This document shows positions 27,346-36,116 of a stretch of 64,000 nucleotides of DNA, one piece after another; the first letter of the stretch is position 1, and the number at the start of each line of letters is the position of its first letter. The notes beneath the pieces were generated by a model. That model was not told where the DNA came from. It worked only from the letters and a program-made list of their open reading frames with translations, and searched no databases. This DNA is from Polyangium jinanense (GTDB taxonomy: Bacteria > Myxococcota > Polyangia > Polyangiales > Polyangiaceae), in NCBI RefSeq assembly GCF_028435365.1, contig NZ_JAGTJJ010000026.1:1-64000 (forward strand), given 5' to 3'. The position numbers and the translations under genes were made by a program.

Positions 27346-27861
27346 ATGCATCGCTTCAAATCCCTTTTGAGTTCGCACGATTCCGCACGCCGTCTTGGAC
27401 ACCTCGTCGTGTCGCTCCTGTTCGTCGCGTCCGGGTGCTCGTCGTGCTCCTCGCGGAGGACCCCGGCCGAGGGCGATACGCGGTCGACCTCGGTCGTGGA
27501 GCCAGGCCTCATGCCTTCGGAGTCGGACGGCGCATCGTCATGCGGGCGCGAGACCAACGTGCACGGCTCGGGCTACGACGCAGCGGCGCGCTCGTGCCTC
27601 TGGGACGCATGGCGGAACGGGAGCACCGCAGGGCTCGTGATCACGATGCACACCGTCGAGGGCGATCCGATCACGTACACGCTGCGCGTGCGCCCCGGTC
27701 CCGTCGTCGACGTGACCGAAGACAGCCGCGACAGGTTCGGATCACCAGGCGTGACACGCACGAGCTGCAAGTCGCTGGAGAAGCGCTCGGGGACGGGCGA
27801 CCGCTTCGGCTTCGTGCTGCGCGGATGCGAAGGGCGCGCCTCCGAGATCGTGATTCCCTGA
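27346..27861 (+). CDS. Hypothetical lipoprotein
   Basis: Protein of 171 aa. A basic start and hydrophobic stretch end in VASGCSSCSS, a lipobox with further cysteines. The mature protein has three more Cys residues and a compact DGASSCGRETNVHG...YDAAARSCLWDAW region. I recognise no family. It is divergent from the acetyltransferase gene across 54 bp. Confidence 0.65.
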   Translation: MHRFKSLLSSHDSARRLGHLVVSLLFVASGCSSCSSRRTPAEGDTRSTSVVEPGLMPSESDGASSCGRETNVHGSGYDAAARSCLWDAWRNGSTAGLVITMHTVEGDPITYTLRVRPGPVVDVTEDSRDRFGSPGVTRTSCKSLEKRSGTGDRFGFVLRGCEGRASEIVIP

Positions 27862-27919
27862 CCGCGCGTGGGGCGCGCCACGTACACACGGGCCTTCGCG
27901 AAATGATAGGGTGCGCCCC

Positions 27920-29221
27920 ATGCAACTTGCGGTGATCGGGACGGGTTACGTCGGCCTCGTGGCCGGCGCCGGGTTCGCAGATTTCGGAAACGACGTCGCC
28001 TGTGTCGACGTCGACGAAGGCAAGATCGCGCGCCTCCTGCGTGGCGAGGTGCCCATCTACGAGCCAGGCCTCGACACGCTCATCGCAAAGAACACGAAAG
28101 CCGGGCGTCTGTCGTTCTCGACGGACGTGGCATCCGCCATCCAGAACGCCGAGGTCGTGTTCATCGCCGTCGGCACGCCCCCCGCGGCCGACGGCTCCGC
28201 GGATCTGTCAGCCGTCTACGCCGTGGCCGAGACGATCGGCAAGAACATGAACGGCTTCAAGGTCGTCGCCACGAAGAGCACGGTGCCCGTCGGCACGGCC
28301 GATCAAGTCGAAGCCATCATCGCCCGCCACACGACCCATCCCTTCGGCGTCGCGTCGAACCCCGAGTTCCTCAAGGAAGGCGACGCAATCAACGACTTCA
28401 TGAAGCCCGATCGCGTGGTCATCGGCTCGAACAACCCGCGCGCACTCGAGGTGCTCCGAAGCCTCTACGATCCCTTCGTGCGCACGAGCGACCGCATCCA
28501 CGCGATGGGCGCACGCTCCGCAGAGCTCACGAAGTACGCATCGAACGCACTGCTCGCGACGCGCATCTCGTTCATGAACGACCTCGCGCTGCTCGCCGAG
28601 AAGCTCGGCGCAGACATCGATCGCGTGCGCAAAGCCGTAGGCGCCGACCCGCGCATCGGACCCAAGTTCCTCTTCCCCGGCCCAGGCTTCGGCGGCTCAT
28701 GCTTCCCGAAGGACATCTCCGCGCTGATCCACACAGCAAACACGATGGGCCACGACCTCGAGGTCGTGCGCGCCGTCGAGGAAGTAAACAAGCGGCAGAA
28801 GCACGTGCTCGGCTCGAAGGTGAAGCACCACTTCGACGGCTCCCTCGCAGGTCGCATCGTGGGCGTCTGGGGTCTCGCCTTCAAGCCGCAAACCGACGAC
28901 ATCCGCGAGTCGCCCGCACTCACGCTGATCGAGGATCTGCTCGCCGCAGGCGCAACGGTGCGCGCGCACGATCCGCAAGCCATCGAGAACGTGCGCCCCC
29001 TCTTCGGCGATCGCGTGACGTTCGTGGACACGATGTACGCCGCAGCCGAAGGCGCCGACGCACTCGCCCTCGTCACCGAATGGCACGAGTACCGAAGGCC
29101 CGACTTCCACCGCATCAAGCGGCTCATGCGCACGCCGTCCCTCTTCGACGGTCGCAACATCTGGGACCCAGAGGACCTGCGCGCGATCGGGTTCTGGTAC
29201 ACCGGGATCGGTCGCGGCTGA
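27920..29221 (+). CDS. ugd: UDP-glucose 6-dehydrogenase family protein
   Basis: NAD-dependent oxidation of UDP-glucose to UDP-glucuronate (433 aa) for exopolysaccharide or lipopolysaccharide precursors. The ATG at 27920 is followed directly by the Rossmann motif AVIGTGYVGLVAGAG. YEPGLD, VGTPPAADGSADLS, KSTVPVGTAD and NPEFLKEGDAI follow. The catalytic Cys261 sits in GPGFGGSCFPKD, and the C-terminal NAD half has WGLAFKPQTDDIRESPA. All family landmarks are intact. A GDP-mannose dehydrogenase is the only close alternative. No other sugar-nucleotide gene is adjacent. The structured element begins 1 bp after its stop. Confidence 0.93.
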   Translation: MQLAVIGTGYVGLVAGAGFADFGNDVACVDVDEGKIARLLRGEVPIYEPGLDTLIAKNTKAGRLSFSTDVASAIQNAEVVFIAVGTPPAADGSADLSAVYAVAETIGKNMNGFKVVATKSTVPVGTADQVEAIIARHTTHPFGVASNPEFLKEGDAINDFMKPDRVVIGSNNPRALEVLRSLYDPFVRTSDRIHAMGARSAELTKYASNALLATRISFMNDLALLAEKLGADIDRVRKAVGADPRIGPKFLFPGPGFGGSCFPKDISALIHTANTMGHDLEVVRAVEEVNKRQKHVLGSKVKHHFDGSLAGRIVGVWGLAFKPQTDDIRESPALTLIEDLLAAGATVRAHDPQAIENVRPLFGDRVTFVDTMYAAAEGADALALVTEWHEYRRPDFHRIKRLMRTPSLFDGRNIWDPEDLRAIGFWYTGIGRG

Positions 29222-29222
29222 A

Positions 29223-29541
29223 GCGCAGCGCCGGGGTTTCACCCCGGACCCCGACCAGGGGTTGTCCACCCCTGGACCCGGACCAGCGCAAGCGCTGGAC
29301 CGTTGGTCGATGAACTGCGCGATGCGCAGTTCATCGAACGGCCGAGTCAAGACTAGCCACGACCCTGCCAACCAAGACAGCCGCGCTGACCTCTCAGCCG
29401 GCAACGCTGTCCCTGGTCTTCCAACGGGCTCGTTGGAAGAACTGCGCATCGCGCAGTTCTTCCACCCCGAGTCCAGCGCTTGCGCTGGTTCGGGTCGAGG
29501 GGCGAACAGCCCCCGCGGGGTCCGGGGCAGCGCCCCGGCGC
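29223..29541. repeat. Multi-hairpin element E1 (about 319 bp) between convergent genes
   Basis: The element starts 1 bp after the ugd stop and ends 14 bp before the stop of the DUF4178 gene, so it fills the spacer. At least eight perfect or near-perfect hairpins follow one another: 29231-29247, 29255-29275, 29283-29298, 29308-29336, 29421-29436 (alternative), 29435-29463, 29473-29488 and 29522-29538. The outer 75 bp or so of each side are imperfect inverted repeats of each other. The middle (about 29337-29420) is less folded. Element 48113-48410 is its homologue with changed stems. No protein is encoded. Confidence 0.9.
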
Positions 29542-29555
29542 GACGCCTTGCGAGG

Positions 29556-31028
29556 CTACTTGCCGCCGCCGAAGCTGGGGCCGCCGATGAAGACGCCGCC
29601 GCCTCCGCCGCCTCCGCCGCAGTCGCTGAAGACGATGATCAGGACGAACAGGATGATGACGCCGATGATGATCATCGTGCCGCATCCGCTGGTTGCGCAG
29701 CCGCTGCCGCCTTCGCCTGACGCGAGCAGCGAGCCTGCTGGGGGCTTGATGCCGAAGGCTGCGCCGATGTCGCTGGCGGAGAGACGCTCGCAGAACGAGT
29801 AGTTCACCTCTTTCGCTGTCTGCTCGACGCTGACCTTGCCGCCTGAGCCTTCGTACTCCGTCGCCTGGACGGACTCGCCGATCTCGACCTTCCAGTAGAA
29901 CTCGCCGACCACGTACTCGGTCTCGGCGCGGACGCTCTGCTTCCAGTTGTAGTGCTGGCCGCGCAGCATCGCGGCGCCGCCGGAGACCGACACCTCGCCG
30001 GGTGGGATGGGCGTGACGAGCCACCACGCGCCGTCCTCCTCCATCAGCCACAGGTACCCGACGCGCGGCCCTGCATAGAGCAGGTACTCGCGCCATCGAT
30101 AGCGCTCACCCTCCACGGTGCAGCCGCGGATCGTGAAGCCGATGCAGATGACGCGGTTGCCACGCAGGTTGCCCTCGGCGCCGAGCGGGATGAACGGCTC
30201 GATCGGCGGCTTCGGCGCAGGGCCGAGCGCTCGCAGCGCTCCCTGGTTCAGATCGCTCGCCATGCCGCAGTAACGGCAGACGACACGCTCGGTTTGTCCC
30301 GGGGTCACGAGCGGCAAGTTGCCGCCGCAGTTCGGGCACGCGACGCTCGTCACCTCGGCCTTCGCGGCTTCGACGGGCGCGCCCGAGTCGAGCACCATCA
30401 CCGCGGGATCGATCTGCCGGCCGAGGTAGAGCTTCGGCGGGATGCGGCCATCGCCGTAGTCGATCGTGCCGAATGCGCCGTTCGGCGCGGCGATGTCTGC
30501 GTAGCCCGTGGGCACGCCTGGAGATGCGACTGCGGGCATCTCGCCTTCGCCCGAGATCACGCGGCGCTGCCCGACCTCCGCGACGGTCCAGACGCCGTAC
30601 GTGCCGAGGTTGATCTGCTGACCCGCGCGGAGTGCGTGGATTGGCGGCAGCTCCGGCGGAAGCGGAACCTCGTTCGTCGAGTACCAGCGACCTTGCGCGC
30701 TCGCGACCCAGCACCACTTCCCGCTCATCGGGAACGTGATGAAAAACTCCTGCCACGGCGCGCCGGGTGCGCTTGCGCGATCGAGCTGCACGCGACCGTC
30801 GACCACGAACGGCTCGCCGCCGCTCCAGCGACCTGTCCCGCCGAGCTGCAGCGGCGACGGGATGTCGACGAGGTCTGCCATCCGGCCGACGGCGACGAGG
30901 TTCCTGTCCGTGCGTGCAACGACGAAATTGCAGTGCTTGCAGACCTGCGCAGCGGCGCCGGCGAAGCGGAACGTGATGGGCGCCCCGCACGACGGACACG
31001 CCGCCTGGCGGTCGAACGGGCTAGTCAC
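29556..31028 (-). CDS. DUF4178 protein with two zinc ribbons and a C-terminal membrane anchor
   Basis: Protein of 490 aa from a GTG at 31028 (VTSPFDRQAACPSCG). The first zinc ribbon has CPSCG and CKHC; a second near residue 240 has CPNCG and CRYCG. Between and after them are two copies of a beta-rich DUF4178-like module (LGTYGVWTVAEVG..., FTIRGCTVEGERYRWREYLLY...). A hydrophobic helix (TMIIIGVIILFVLIIVF) near the C-terminus precedes a Gly-rich tail with a run of eight glycines. Such proteins are often found beside polyamine and PspA-like envelope-stress genes, and here it is divergent from a spermidine-synthase-like gene. The function is unknown. Confidence 0.85.
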   Translation of the reverse strand: MTSPFDRQAACPSCGAPITFRFAGAAAQVCKHCNFVVARTDRNLVAVGRMADLVDIPSPLQLGGTGRWSGGEPFVVDGRVQLDRASAPGAPWQEFFITFPMSGKWCWVASAQGRWYSTNEVPLPPELPPIHALRAGQQINLGTYGVWTVAEVGQRRVISGEGEMPAVASPGVPTGYADIAAPNGAFGTIDYGDGRIPPKLYLGRQIDPAVMVLDSGAPVEAAKAEVTSVACPNCGGNLPLVTPGQTERVVCRYCGMASDLNQGALRALGPAPKPPIEPFIPLGAEGNLRGNRVICIGFTIRGCTVEGERYRWREYLLYAGPRVGYLWLMEEDGAWWLVTPIPPGEVSVSGGAAMLRGQHYNWKQSVRAETEYVVGEFYWKVEIGESVQATEYEGSGGKVSVEQTAKEVNYSFCERLSASDIGAAFGIKPPAGSLLASGEGGSGCATSGCGTMIIIGVIILFVLIIVFSDCGGGGGGGGVFIGGPSFGGGK

Positions 31029-31145
31029 GCCTCGGATGGTAGCCCATTTTCGTCGCGGGCGTGTTCCCTCGTCGGGCCGCTTCCGACGTGGGCGTCTCGG
31101 ATCGGGCTCACCGGCCACGCCGACCCGGTGCTAGGAAGGCGCGGC

Positions 31146-32681
31146 ATGACGCAGCAGCAGCCGCGCCGCTGGGTCCACCCCGCGCTCCTCGCCATGGTGG
31201 CCGTGATCGCGACATCCGGGCTCGTCTACGAGCTCGTGACGGGCACGCTGGCGAGCTACGTGCTCGGCGACTCGGTCACCCAGTTCAGCCTGGTGATCGG
31301 CCTGTACCTCTTCGCGATGGGCATCGGCTCGTATCTGTCGAAGTTCCTCGAGGATCGACTCCTCGAACGCTTCGTCGAGATCGAGCTCTGCCTCGCGCTC
31401 GCGGGTGGCCTCTCGGCGCCGCTGCTCTTCAAGGTCTACACGGCGGCCGCGGCGTTTCGCTTCGCGCTCTACGGCATCGTGGTGCTCGTCGGCACGCTCG
31501 TGGGCCTCGAGATCCCGATCCTCATCCGACTGCTCCAGTTCTCGGTCGACCTGAAGGAGCTCGTCGCGCGTGTCCTCTCGCTCGACTATGTGGGCGCGCT
31601 GATCGCGAGCCTCCTCTTCCCGTCGCTGCTCCTGCCGAAGCTCGGCGTGCACCAGACGAGCCTCTTCTTCGGCCTCCTGAACGCGGCCGCGGCGATGCTC
31701 GCGACGTTCCTCTTCCCGCTCGATCGCGCCGTCACGATCCGCCTGCGCGCGCAGTGCGTGCTCATCTTCGGCGTGCTCGCCGCGGCCTTCGGGTTCGTCA
31801 GTCGCTTCGTCGATCGCGCCGAGACCGTCTATTTCGGCGCGCCCATCATCTACACGGCGCAGTCGCCCTACCAGCGCGTGGTGATCACGCGATCGCCGCG
31901 CACGACGCGCCTCTTCCTCAACGGCAACCTCCAGTTCTCCTCGGACGACGAGCAGCGCTACCACGAGGTCCTCGTCCACCCCGCCGTCGCCGCGCTCGGC
32001 CATGATCCCAAGAGCGTGCTCGTGCTCGGCGGCGGTGACGGTCTCGCCGCGCGCGAGCTCCTCCGGTACCCGTCGATCGAGCGCATCGTGCTCGTCGACC
32101 TCGACGCCGCGGTCACCGACGCGTTCCGCAAGCTGCCCGTCGCGCTGGAGCTGAACGGCGGCGCCCTCAACGACCCACGCGTCACCGTACGCAACGAGGA
32201 CGCCTACAAGTTCCTCGAAGACTCGCGCGACTCGTTCGACCTCGCGATCGTCGACTTCCCCGATCCCTCGAACTACGCCGTCGGCAAGCTCTACACCGAC
32301 GCCTTCTACCACCTGCTCCGCGAGCGCCTCTCCTTCCGCGGCGTCGCCGTCGTGCAGGCGACCTCGCCGCAGTACGCGCGCGAGTCGTTCTGGACCATCG
32401 TGCAGACGCTCGAAGGCGCTGGCTGGAAGACGGCGCCGCTCCACGTGTACGTGCCGAGCTTCGGCGACTGGGGTTTTGTGTTGGCGGGCGGCGAGCACCT
32501 CACCGCACCGGGAGCCTTGCGCATCGAGCCGACCCAACTCCGCTGGCTCGAGTCCTCGGGGTTGCCCGAGCTCTTCCGCTTCCCGCGCGACATCGGCCGC
32601 GTCGAGGCGCCCGTGAACCGACTGAACGATCAGAAGCTCGTGGCGATCTACGCACGCGAGTGGGGCGTCTTCACGCGCTGA
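31146..32681 (+). CDS. speE: Membrane-anchored polyamine aminopropyltransferase (spermidine synthase-like)
   Basis: Protein of 511 aa. The first 215 residues form about six to seven membrane helices (ALLAMVAVIATSGLVYELV, FSLVIGLYLFAMGIGSYL and others). From about 220 comes a spermidine-synthase fold: QSPYQRVVIT, LFLNGNLQFSSDDEQRYHEVLVH, the SAM-binding VLVLGGGDGLAARELLRY near residue 295 and DLAIVDFPDPSNYAVGKLYT. The usual D-x-x-D/S contact region is PDPSN. It is likely to use decarboxylated SAM, but the polyamine acceptor cannot be deduced. Its TGA overlaps the ATG of the amine oxidase gene (TGATG), so the two are translationally coupled. Confidence 0.9.
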   Translation: MTQQQPRRWVHPALLAMVAVIATSGLVYELVTGTLASYVLGDSVTQFSLVIGLYLFAMGIGSYLSKFLEDRLLERFVEIELCLALAGGLSAPLLFKVYTAAAAFRFALYGIVVLVGTLVGLEIPILIRLLQFSVDLKELVARVLSLDYVGALIASLLFPSLLLPKLGVHQTSLFFGLLNAAAAMLATFLFPLDRAVTIRLRAQCVLIFGVLAAAFGFVSRFVDRAETVYFGAPIIYTAQSPYQRVVITRSPRTTRLFLNGNLQFSSDDEQRYHEVLVHPAVAALGHDPKSVLVLGGGDGLAARELLRYPSIERIVLVDLDAAVTDAFRKLPVALELNGGALNDPRVTVRNEDAYKFLEDSRDSFDLAIVDFPDPSNYAVGKLYTDAFYHLLRERLSFRGVAVVQATSPQYARESFWTIVQTLEGAGWKTAPLHVYVPSFGDWGFVLAGGEHLTAPGALRIEPTQLRWLESSGLPELFRFPRDIGRVEAPVNRLNDQKLVAIYAREWGVFTR

Positions 32682-34276
32682 TGGACCGGCGGGCCTTCCT
32701 CACGACGGTCGCGGCGGGCTGGGTGGTCGACACGATCCTCCCGGGAAAGGCGCCGATCGCAGGTCGCATCATCGGCGCCTCGCACGGCGTGGGTCACCTC
32801 GTGCGCGACGGCGGCGTGCCCGAGCCGAGCGGACCGCCGGAGCACGCCGACGTCGTCATCGTCGGCGCGGGCATCGCCGGCCTCTCCGCCGCGTGGAGGC
32901 TCGCGCCTGCGGGGCTCGACGTGCGTGTGCTCGAGCTCGAATCTTTCCCCGGCGGCACGAGCACGTGGAGCGAAGACGGCGCCGCGCCGCACCCGTGGGG
33001 CGCGCACTACCTCGCCGCGCCGAACCCCGAGGCGCGCGCCGCGCTCCGTTTGCTCGAACAGATGGGCGTGGTGAAGGGCTGGGACGCGGCGGGCCGCCCG
33101 CGCTTCGATCCACGCGTGCTCTGCCACGCGCCGCAAGAGCGCATCTTCTACCGCGACGCGTGGCACCCGGGGCTCGTGCCGCAGGACGAGCTCGACGCGC
33201 ACGATCGCGCCGAGATGGAGCGCTTCTCCCGCTTCGAAGACGAGCTCACCGAGCGCGTCGGTACCGATGGAAAACCCGTCTTCCAGATCCCGCTCGCGCT
33301 CTCGTCGCGGGATCCGGACACGCTCGCGCTCGATCGGATCAGCATGCGCGCGTGGCTCGATCGCGAGGGTTACTCCTCGCCGTTCTTGCGCTGGTACGTG
33401 CGCTACGCGTGCCTCGACGACTTCGGCGCAGAACCGGAAGAAGTCTCGGCCTGGGCGGCGCTCCACTACTTCGCGGGGCGCAAGCTGAAGACACCCGAGC
33501 TCGACGGCAGCCACTTCCTCGTGTGGCCCGAGGGCAATGGCAAGCTCGTCCAAGCACTCTCCGAGCGTGCACGCGCGACGGTCTCGCTCGGCGCGCTCGT
33601 GACGGGCCTTCGCACGATCGAAGGTGGTCGCGTCGAAGTGCGCTGGCTCGACGTGCGGTCTCGTGCTCCGCGGCGCACGCATGCGCGCGCCGTCGTCGTC
33701 GCCGCGCCCGCGTTCGTCACCGCTCGACTCTTCCCGGCGGCCGCGGCGCGTTTGCCCGTGCGCACGAGCTCGCCGTGGGTCGTTGCGAACATGCACGTCG
33801 AGCGCCCGATCGATCCCGACATGGCGTGGGACTCCGTCCTCTACGATGCCGCGGGCCTCGGCTACGTCGACGCGCGCCATCAGCTCACCGAGCTCTCGTC
33901 GCGCACCGTGCTCACGTACTACCGCGCGTACGGCGGGCCCGACGTCGTGGGCGCGCGCAAAAGCCTCGTCGTCGCGCCGTGGGAACAGATCGCGAACGAC
34001 GTGCTGCGTGATCTCGCGCCTGCACATTCCGAGCTGCGCGAGCAGATCTCGCGCATGGACGTGTGCGTCTGGGGCCACGCGATGCCGCGTCCGCGTCCCG
34101 GATTTCTCGGCGAACGGCCCTTCGAACCGCTCGTCTTGCTCGACGAGCGCGTGGCCTGGGCGCACGCGGATCAGCCTGGGATGGCGCTCTTCGAGGAGTC
34201 GCAGGCGTCCGGTGTACGCGCGGCCGAGGCGGTCGCGCCTGCGCTCGGGGTCGAGCTCGGTCCGACCTGGTTGTGA
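32681..34276 (+). CDS. Twin-arginine FAD-dependent amine oxidase-like protein
   Basis: Protein of 531 aa. It starts MDRRAFLTTVAAG, a twin-arginine-like export signal. The FAD dinucleotide-binding motif VVIVGAGIAGLSAAWRL begins near residue 59, and VLELESFPGGTSTW follows. The amine-oxidase tail near the end (DERVAWAHADQPGMALFEESQASGVRAAEAV) closes the FAD site. It is coupled to the aminopropyltransferase gene by a TGATG overlap, which suggests oxidation of a polyamine made by its neighbour. It may equally be a phytoene-desaturase-type enzyme, because the substrate region is not diagnostic. Confidence 0.82.
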   Translation: MDRRAFLTTVAAGWVVDTILPGKAPIAGRIIGASHGVGHLVRDGGVPEPSGPPEHADVVIVGAGIAGLSAAWRLAPAGLDVRVLELESFPGGTSTWSEDGAAPHPWGAHYLAAPNPEARAALRLLEQMGVVKGWDAAGRPRFDPRVLCHAPQERIFYRDAWHPGLVPQDELDAHDRAEMERFSRFEDELTERVGTDGKPVFQIPLALSSRDPDTLALDRISMRAWLDREGYSSPFLRWYVRYACLDDFGAEPEEVSAWAALHYFAGRKLKTPELDGSHFLVWPEGNGKLVQALSERARATVSLGALVTGLRTIEGGRVEVRWLDVRSRAPRRTHARAVVVAAPAFVTARLFPAAAARLPVRTSSPWVVANMHVERPIDPDMAWDSVLYDAAGLGYVDARHQLTELSSRTVLTYYRAYGGPDVVGARKSLVVAPWEQIANDVLRDLAPAHSELREQISRMDVCVWGHAMPRPRPGFLGERPFEPLVLLDERVAWAHADQPGMALFEESQASGVRAAEAVAPALGVELGPTWL

Positions 34277-34454
34277 AAGCCAGGAAAATGGTAGCCACAA
34301 GCACAGAACCGACACTCAGTTGCCAGGAATTCTGGGTTCTGGTGTAGTTGCTTGCCTTCCGGGGGTAGGGCTCGGGCCGGTTGGCGCGGGAAAGGTGACG
34401 GGATCTGCTCACCGACCTTGCACGGCCCCCCCCCTACGCGTCTACTGTTCGGCC

Positions 34455-35228
34455 ATGCGAACCCGGTTCGCCGGGATGACCGATGTCGGCCTGATGCGGG
34501 AGCACAACGAGGACAACCTCCTCGTGATGCCCGAGTACCATGTCGTCGCCGTTGCCGACGGAATGGGCGGGCATCGCTCCGGCGATGTGGCAAGCCGGCT
34601 GGCCGTCTCCACCCTCTCGGACTTCTTCTCGGTCACCGTCGGTCGCGACGGTACATGGCCATTTCCTGCCGATCCGAACCTGACGGAGGAGGAGAACTAC
34701 GTCGTCACGGGCCTACGGCTGGCCAACCGTCGCATCTTCGACCGTTCGCTCAAGACCATGGCGGACTTCGGGATGGGCACGACGATCGTGACGGCGATGT
34801 TCGACAAGAACGCGACGCGCGTGACCGTGGGTCACGTCGGCGACAGCCGTTGCTACCGCATCCGGGGCGACAAGATCACGCAGCTCACCCGTGATCACTC
34901 GCTCGTCAGCGACGCCTTGCACATGGCGCCGTGGATGACGGAGGAAGAGATCAAGCGGCTGCCGCCGAACGTGATCACACGCGCGCTCGGCATCCGCGAG
35001 GACGTGCTCGTCGATCTGCTCACCGAGGAGACGGCCGCAGGTGACATCTACCTGCTCTGCTCCGACGGCCTCTCGGGCCTCGTGAAGGACCCGGAGATCT
35101 GCGACATCGTCACGAAGGCCCCGTCGCTCGACGAGGCGTGCCGCGTGCTCATCGAGCGCGCGAACTTCCACGGCGGACTCGACAACATCACGGTCGTGCT
35201 CGCGCGCGTGGAACCTGATCAGGCCTGA
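34455..35228 (+). CDS. PP2C-type serine/threonine phosphatase
   Basis: Protein of 257 aa in the Stp1/PrpC class. The metal and phosphate residues are in place: [66 protein letters not shown] and the final GLDNITVVL. It is soluble, with no regulatory extension. It likely opposes Hanks-type kinases, such as the kinase-FGE fusion at 43770-45581. The 178 bp before it has no clear promoter. It ends 34 bp before a GC-rich hairpin. Confidence 0.92.
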   Translation: MRTRFAGMTDVGLMREHNEDNLLVMPEYHVVAVADGMGGHRSGDVASRLAVSTLSDFFSVTVGRDGTWPFPADPNLTEEENYVVTGLRLANRRIFDRSLKTMADFGMGTTIVTAMFDKNATRVTVGHVGDSRCYRIRGDKITQLTRDHSLVSDALHMAPWMTEEEIKRLPPNVITRALGIREDVLVDLLTEETAAGDIYLLCSDGLSGLVKDPEICDIVTKAPSLDEACRVLIERANFHGGLDNITVVLARVEPDQA

Positions 35229-35262
35229 CCGACCCTCTCCCCAGTCCCGCCCCTCTCCCCAA

Positions 35263-35288
35263 CCCCTCTCCCGCTCGCGGGAGAGGGG
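35263..35288 (+). terminator. GC-rich hairpin after the PP2C gene
   Basis: CCCCTCTCCCGC and GCGGGAGAGGGG form a perfect 12-bp stem with a two-base gap (so a slightly open loop), followed by CTTTGCATTT. The upstream CCCTCTCCCC...CCCCTCTCCCC repeats resemble one arm of the element at 12316-12403. It lies between convergent genes and could serve either. Confidence 0.65.
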
Positions 35289-35343
35289 CTTTGCATTTCA
35301 GCGGTGCAGGCTGCGCTGCGCGGCTTCGCTGCGCGGCTTCGCC

Positions 35344-36111
35344 CTACAGCACGAACTGATCGCCGATCTTCATCACTTCGAGGCTCACGCCTTCGAGCGC
35401 GGCGCACTCGCGCTCCACCTCGGCCTGGAACACCGGCTTGATGTGATAGAGCAGCGTCGGCAGATCCTGCGGACGGCGTAGCTTCTTCAGATCGGCGCGC
35501 AGCGTCTGCGGCGTGTGGTGACCACTCACCGTGGCGAGCCGCTGCTCGCGGTTCGGAAAGCTCACCTCCATCAAGAGCGCGCGCAGGTTCGGCTGCTCGT
35601 CGAGCACTTCCCAGAGCCGATCCGTGGGCCCCGTGTCGCCGCTGTACGCGATGGCGCCGCCCGGCGTTTCGATCACGAACGCAGCCGACTCGATCGTGTG
35701 GCTCACCATGACCGCACGCACGTTGCAGCCCGCGAGCGGCGCGGGCTTCTCCGGCGAGAGCTCCAGGTAGCGGATCGTCGGGTTCTCCGGCGTCGGGATC
35801 GTCGCGAAGTCGGGCCAGAGCTCGTTGTTGAAGAAGTGCTCGCGCAGGATGCGGATCGTCTCGCGCGTGCCCGCGACGATGAGCGGAGGTGCGCCCATCT
35901 GACAGCGGTTGTCCGCGAGCGTCGCGAGATCACGGATGTGATCGAGGTGCGCGTGGCTGACGAGGCACCCTTCGAGCTTGAGCTGGCCCTCGACTTCGAG
36001 ACCACTCGTGAGAGATCCGGCGTCGATCGCCAGACGCTCGTCGAGGATGAAGGCGCTCGTGCGGTGCTTCGGAGTCTCGCCGCCGTGACAACCGATGACG
36101 CGGAGATCCAC
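35344..36111 (-). CDS. Class II 3',5'-cyclic-nucleotide phosphodiesterase (metallo-beta-lactamase fold)
   Basis: Protein of 255 aa. The metal motif SHAHLDH (His53, His55, Asp57, His58) lies in GCLVSHAHLDHIRDLATLADN, the class II phosphodiesterase signature. The N-terminal RTSAFILDERLAIDAGSLTSGL matches the same family. Later metal ligands are in VSHTIES and AYSGDTGPTD, and SGHHTPQ. It should hydrolyse cAMP or a related cyclic nucleotide. It starts 5 bp after the stop of a cyclic-nucleotide-binding regulator gene, which supports the same ligand. Confidence 0.85.
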   Translation of the reverse strand: MDLRVIGCHGGETPKHRTSAFILDERLAIDAGSLTSGLEVEGQLKLEGCLVSHAHLDHIRDLATLADNRCQMGAPPLIVAGTRETIRILREHFFNNELWPDFATIPTPENPTIRYLELSPEKPAPLAGCNVRAVMVSHTIESAAFVIETPGGAIAYSGDTGPTDRLWEVLDEQPNLRALLMEVSFPNREQRLATVSGHHTPQTLRADLKKLRRPQDLPTLLYHIKPVFQAEVERECAALEGVSLEVMKIGDQFVL

Positions 36112-36116
36112 GCCGC

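Noticed and set aside
29223..29541. Insertion sequence
   Set aside because: Inverted ends are present but there is no transposase frame and no clear target-site duplication, so I call it only a structured repeat.
29952..31145. Long plus-strand frame leading into the aminopropyltransferase
   Set aside because: It is antisense to the DUF4178 gene. The real protein starts at the ATG at 31146 just before its membrane helices.
34277..34454. Sigma-54 promoter before the PP2C gene
   Set aside because: No GG-N10-GC pair with proper context was found; the CCAGGAATTCTGG palindrome is imperfect and isolated.
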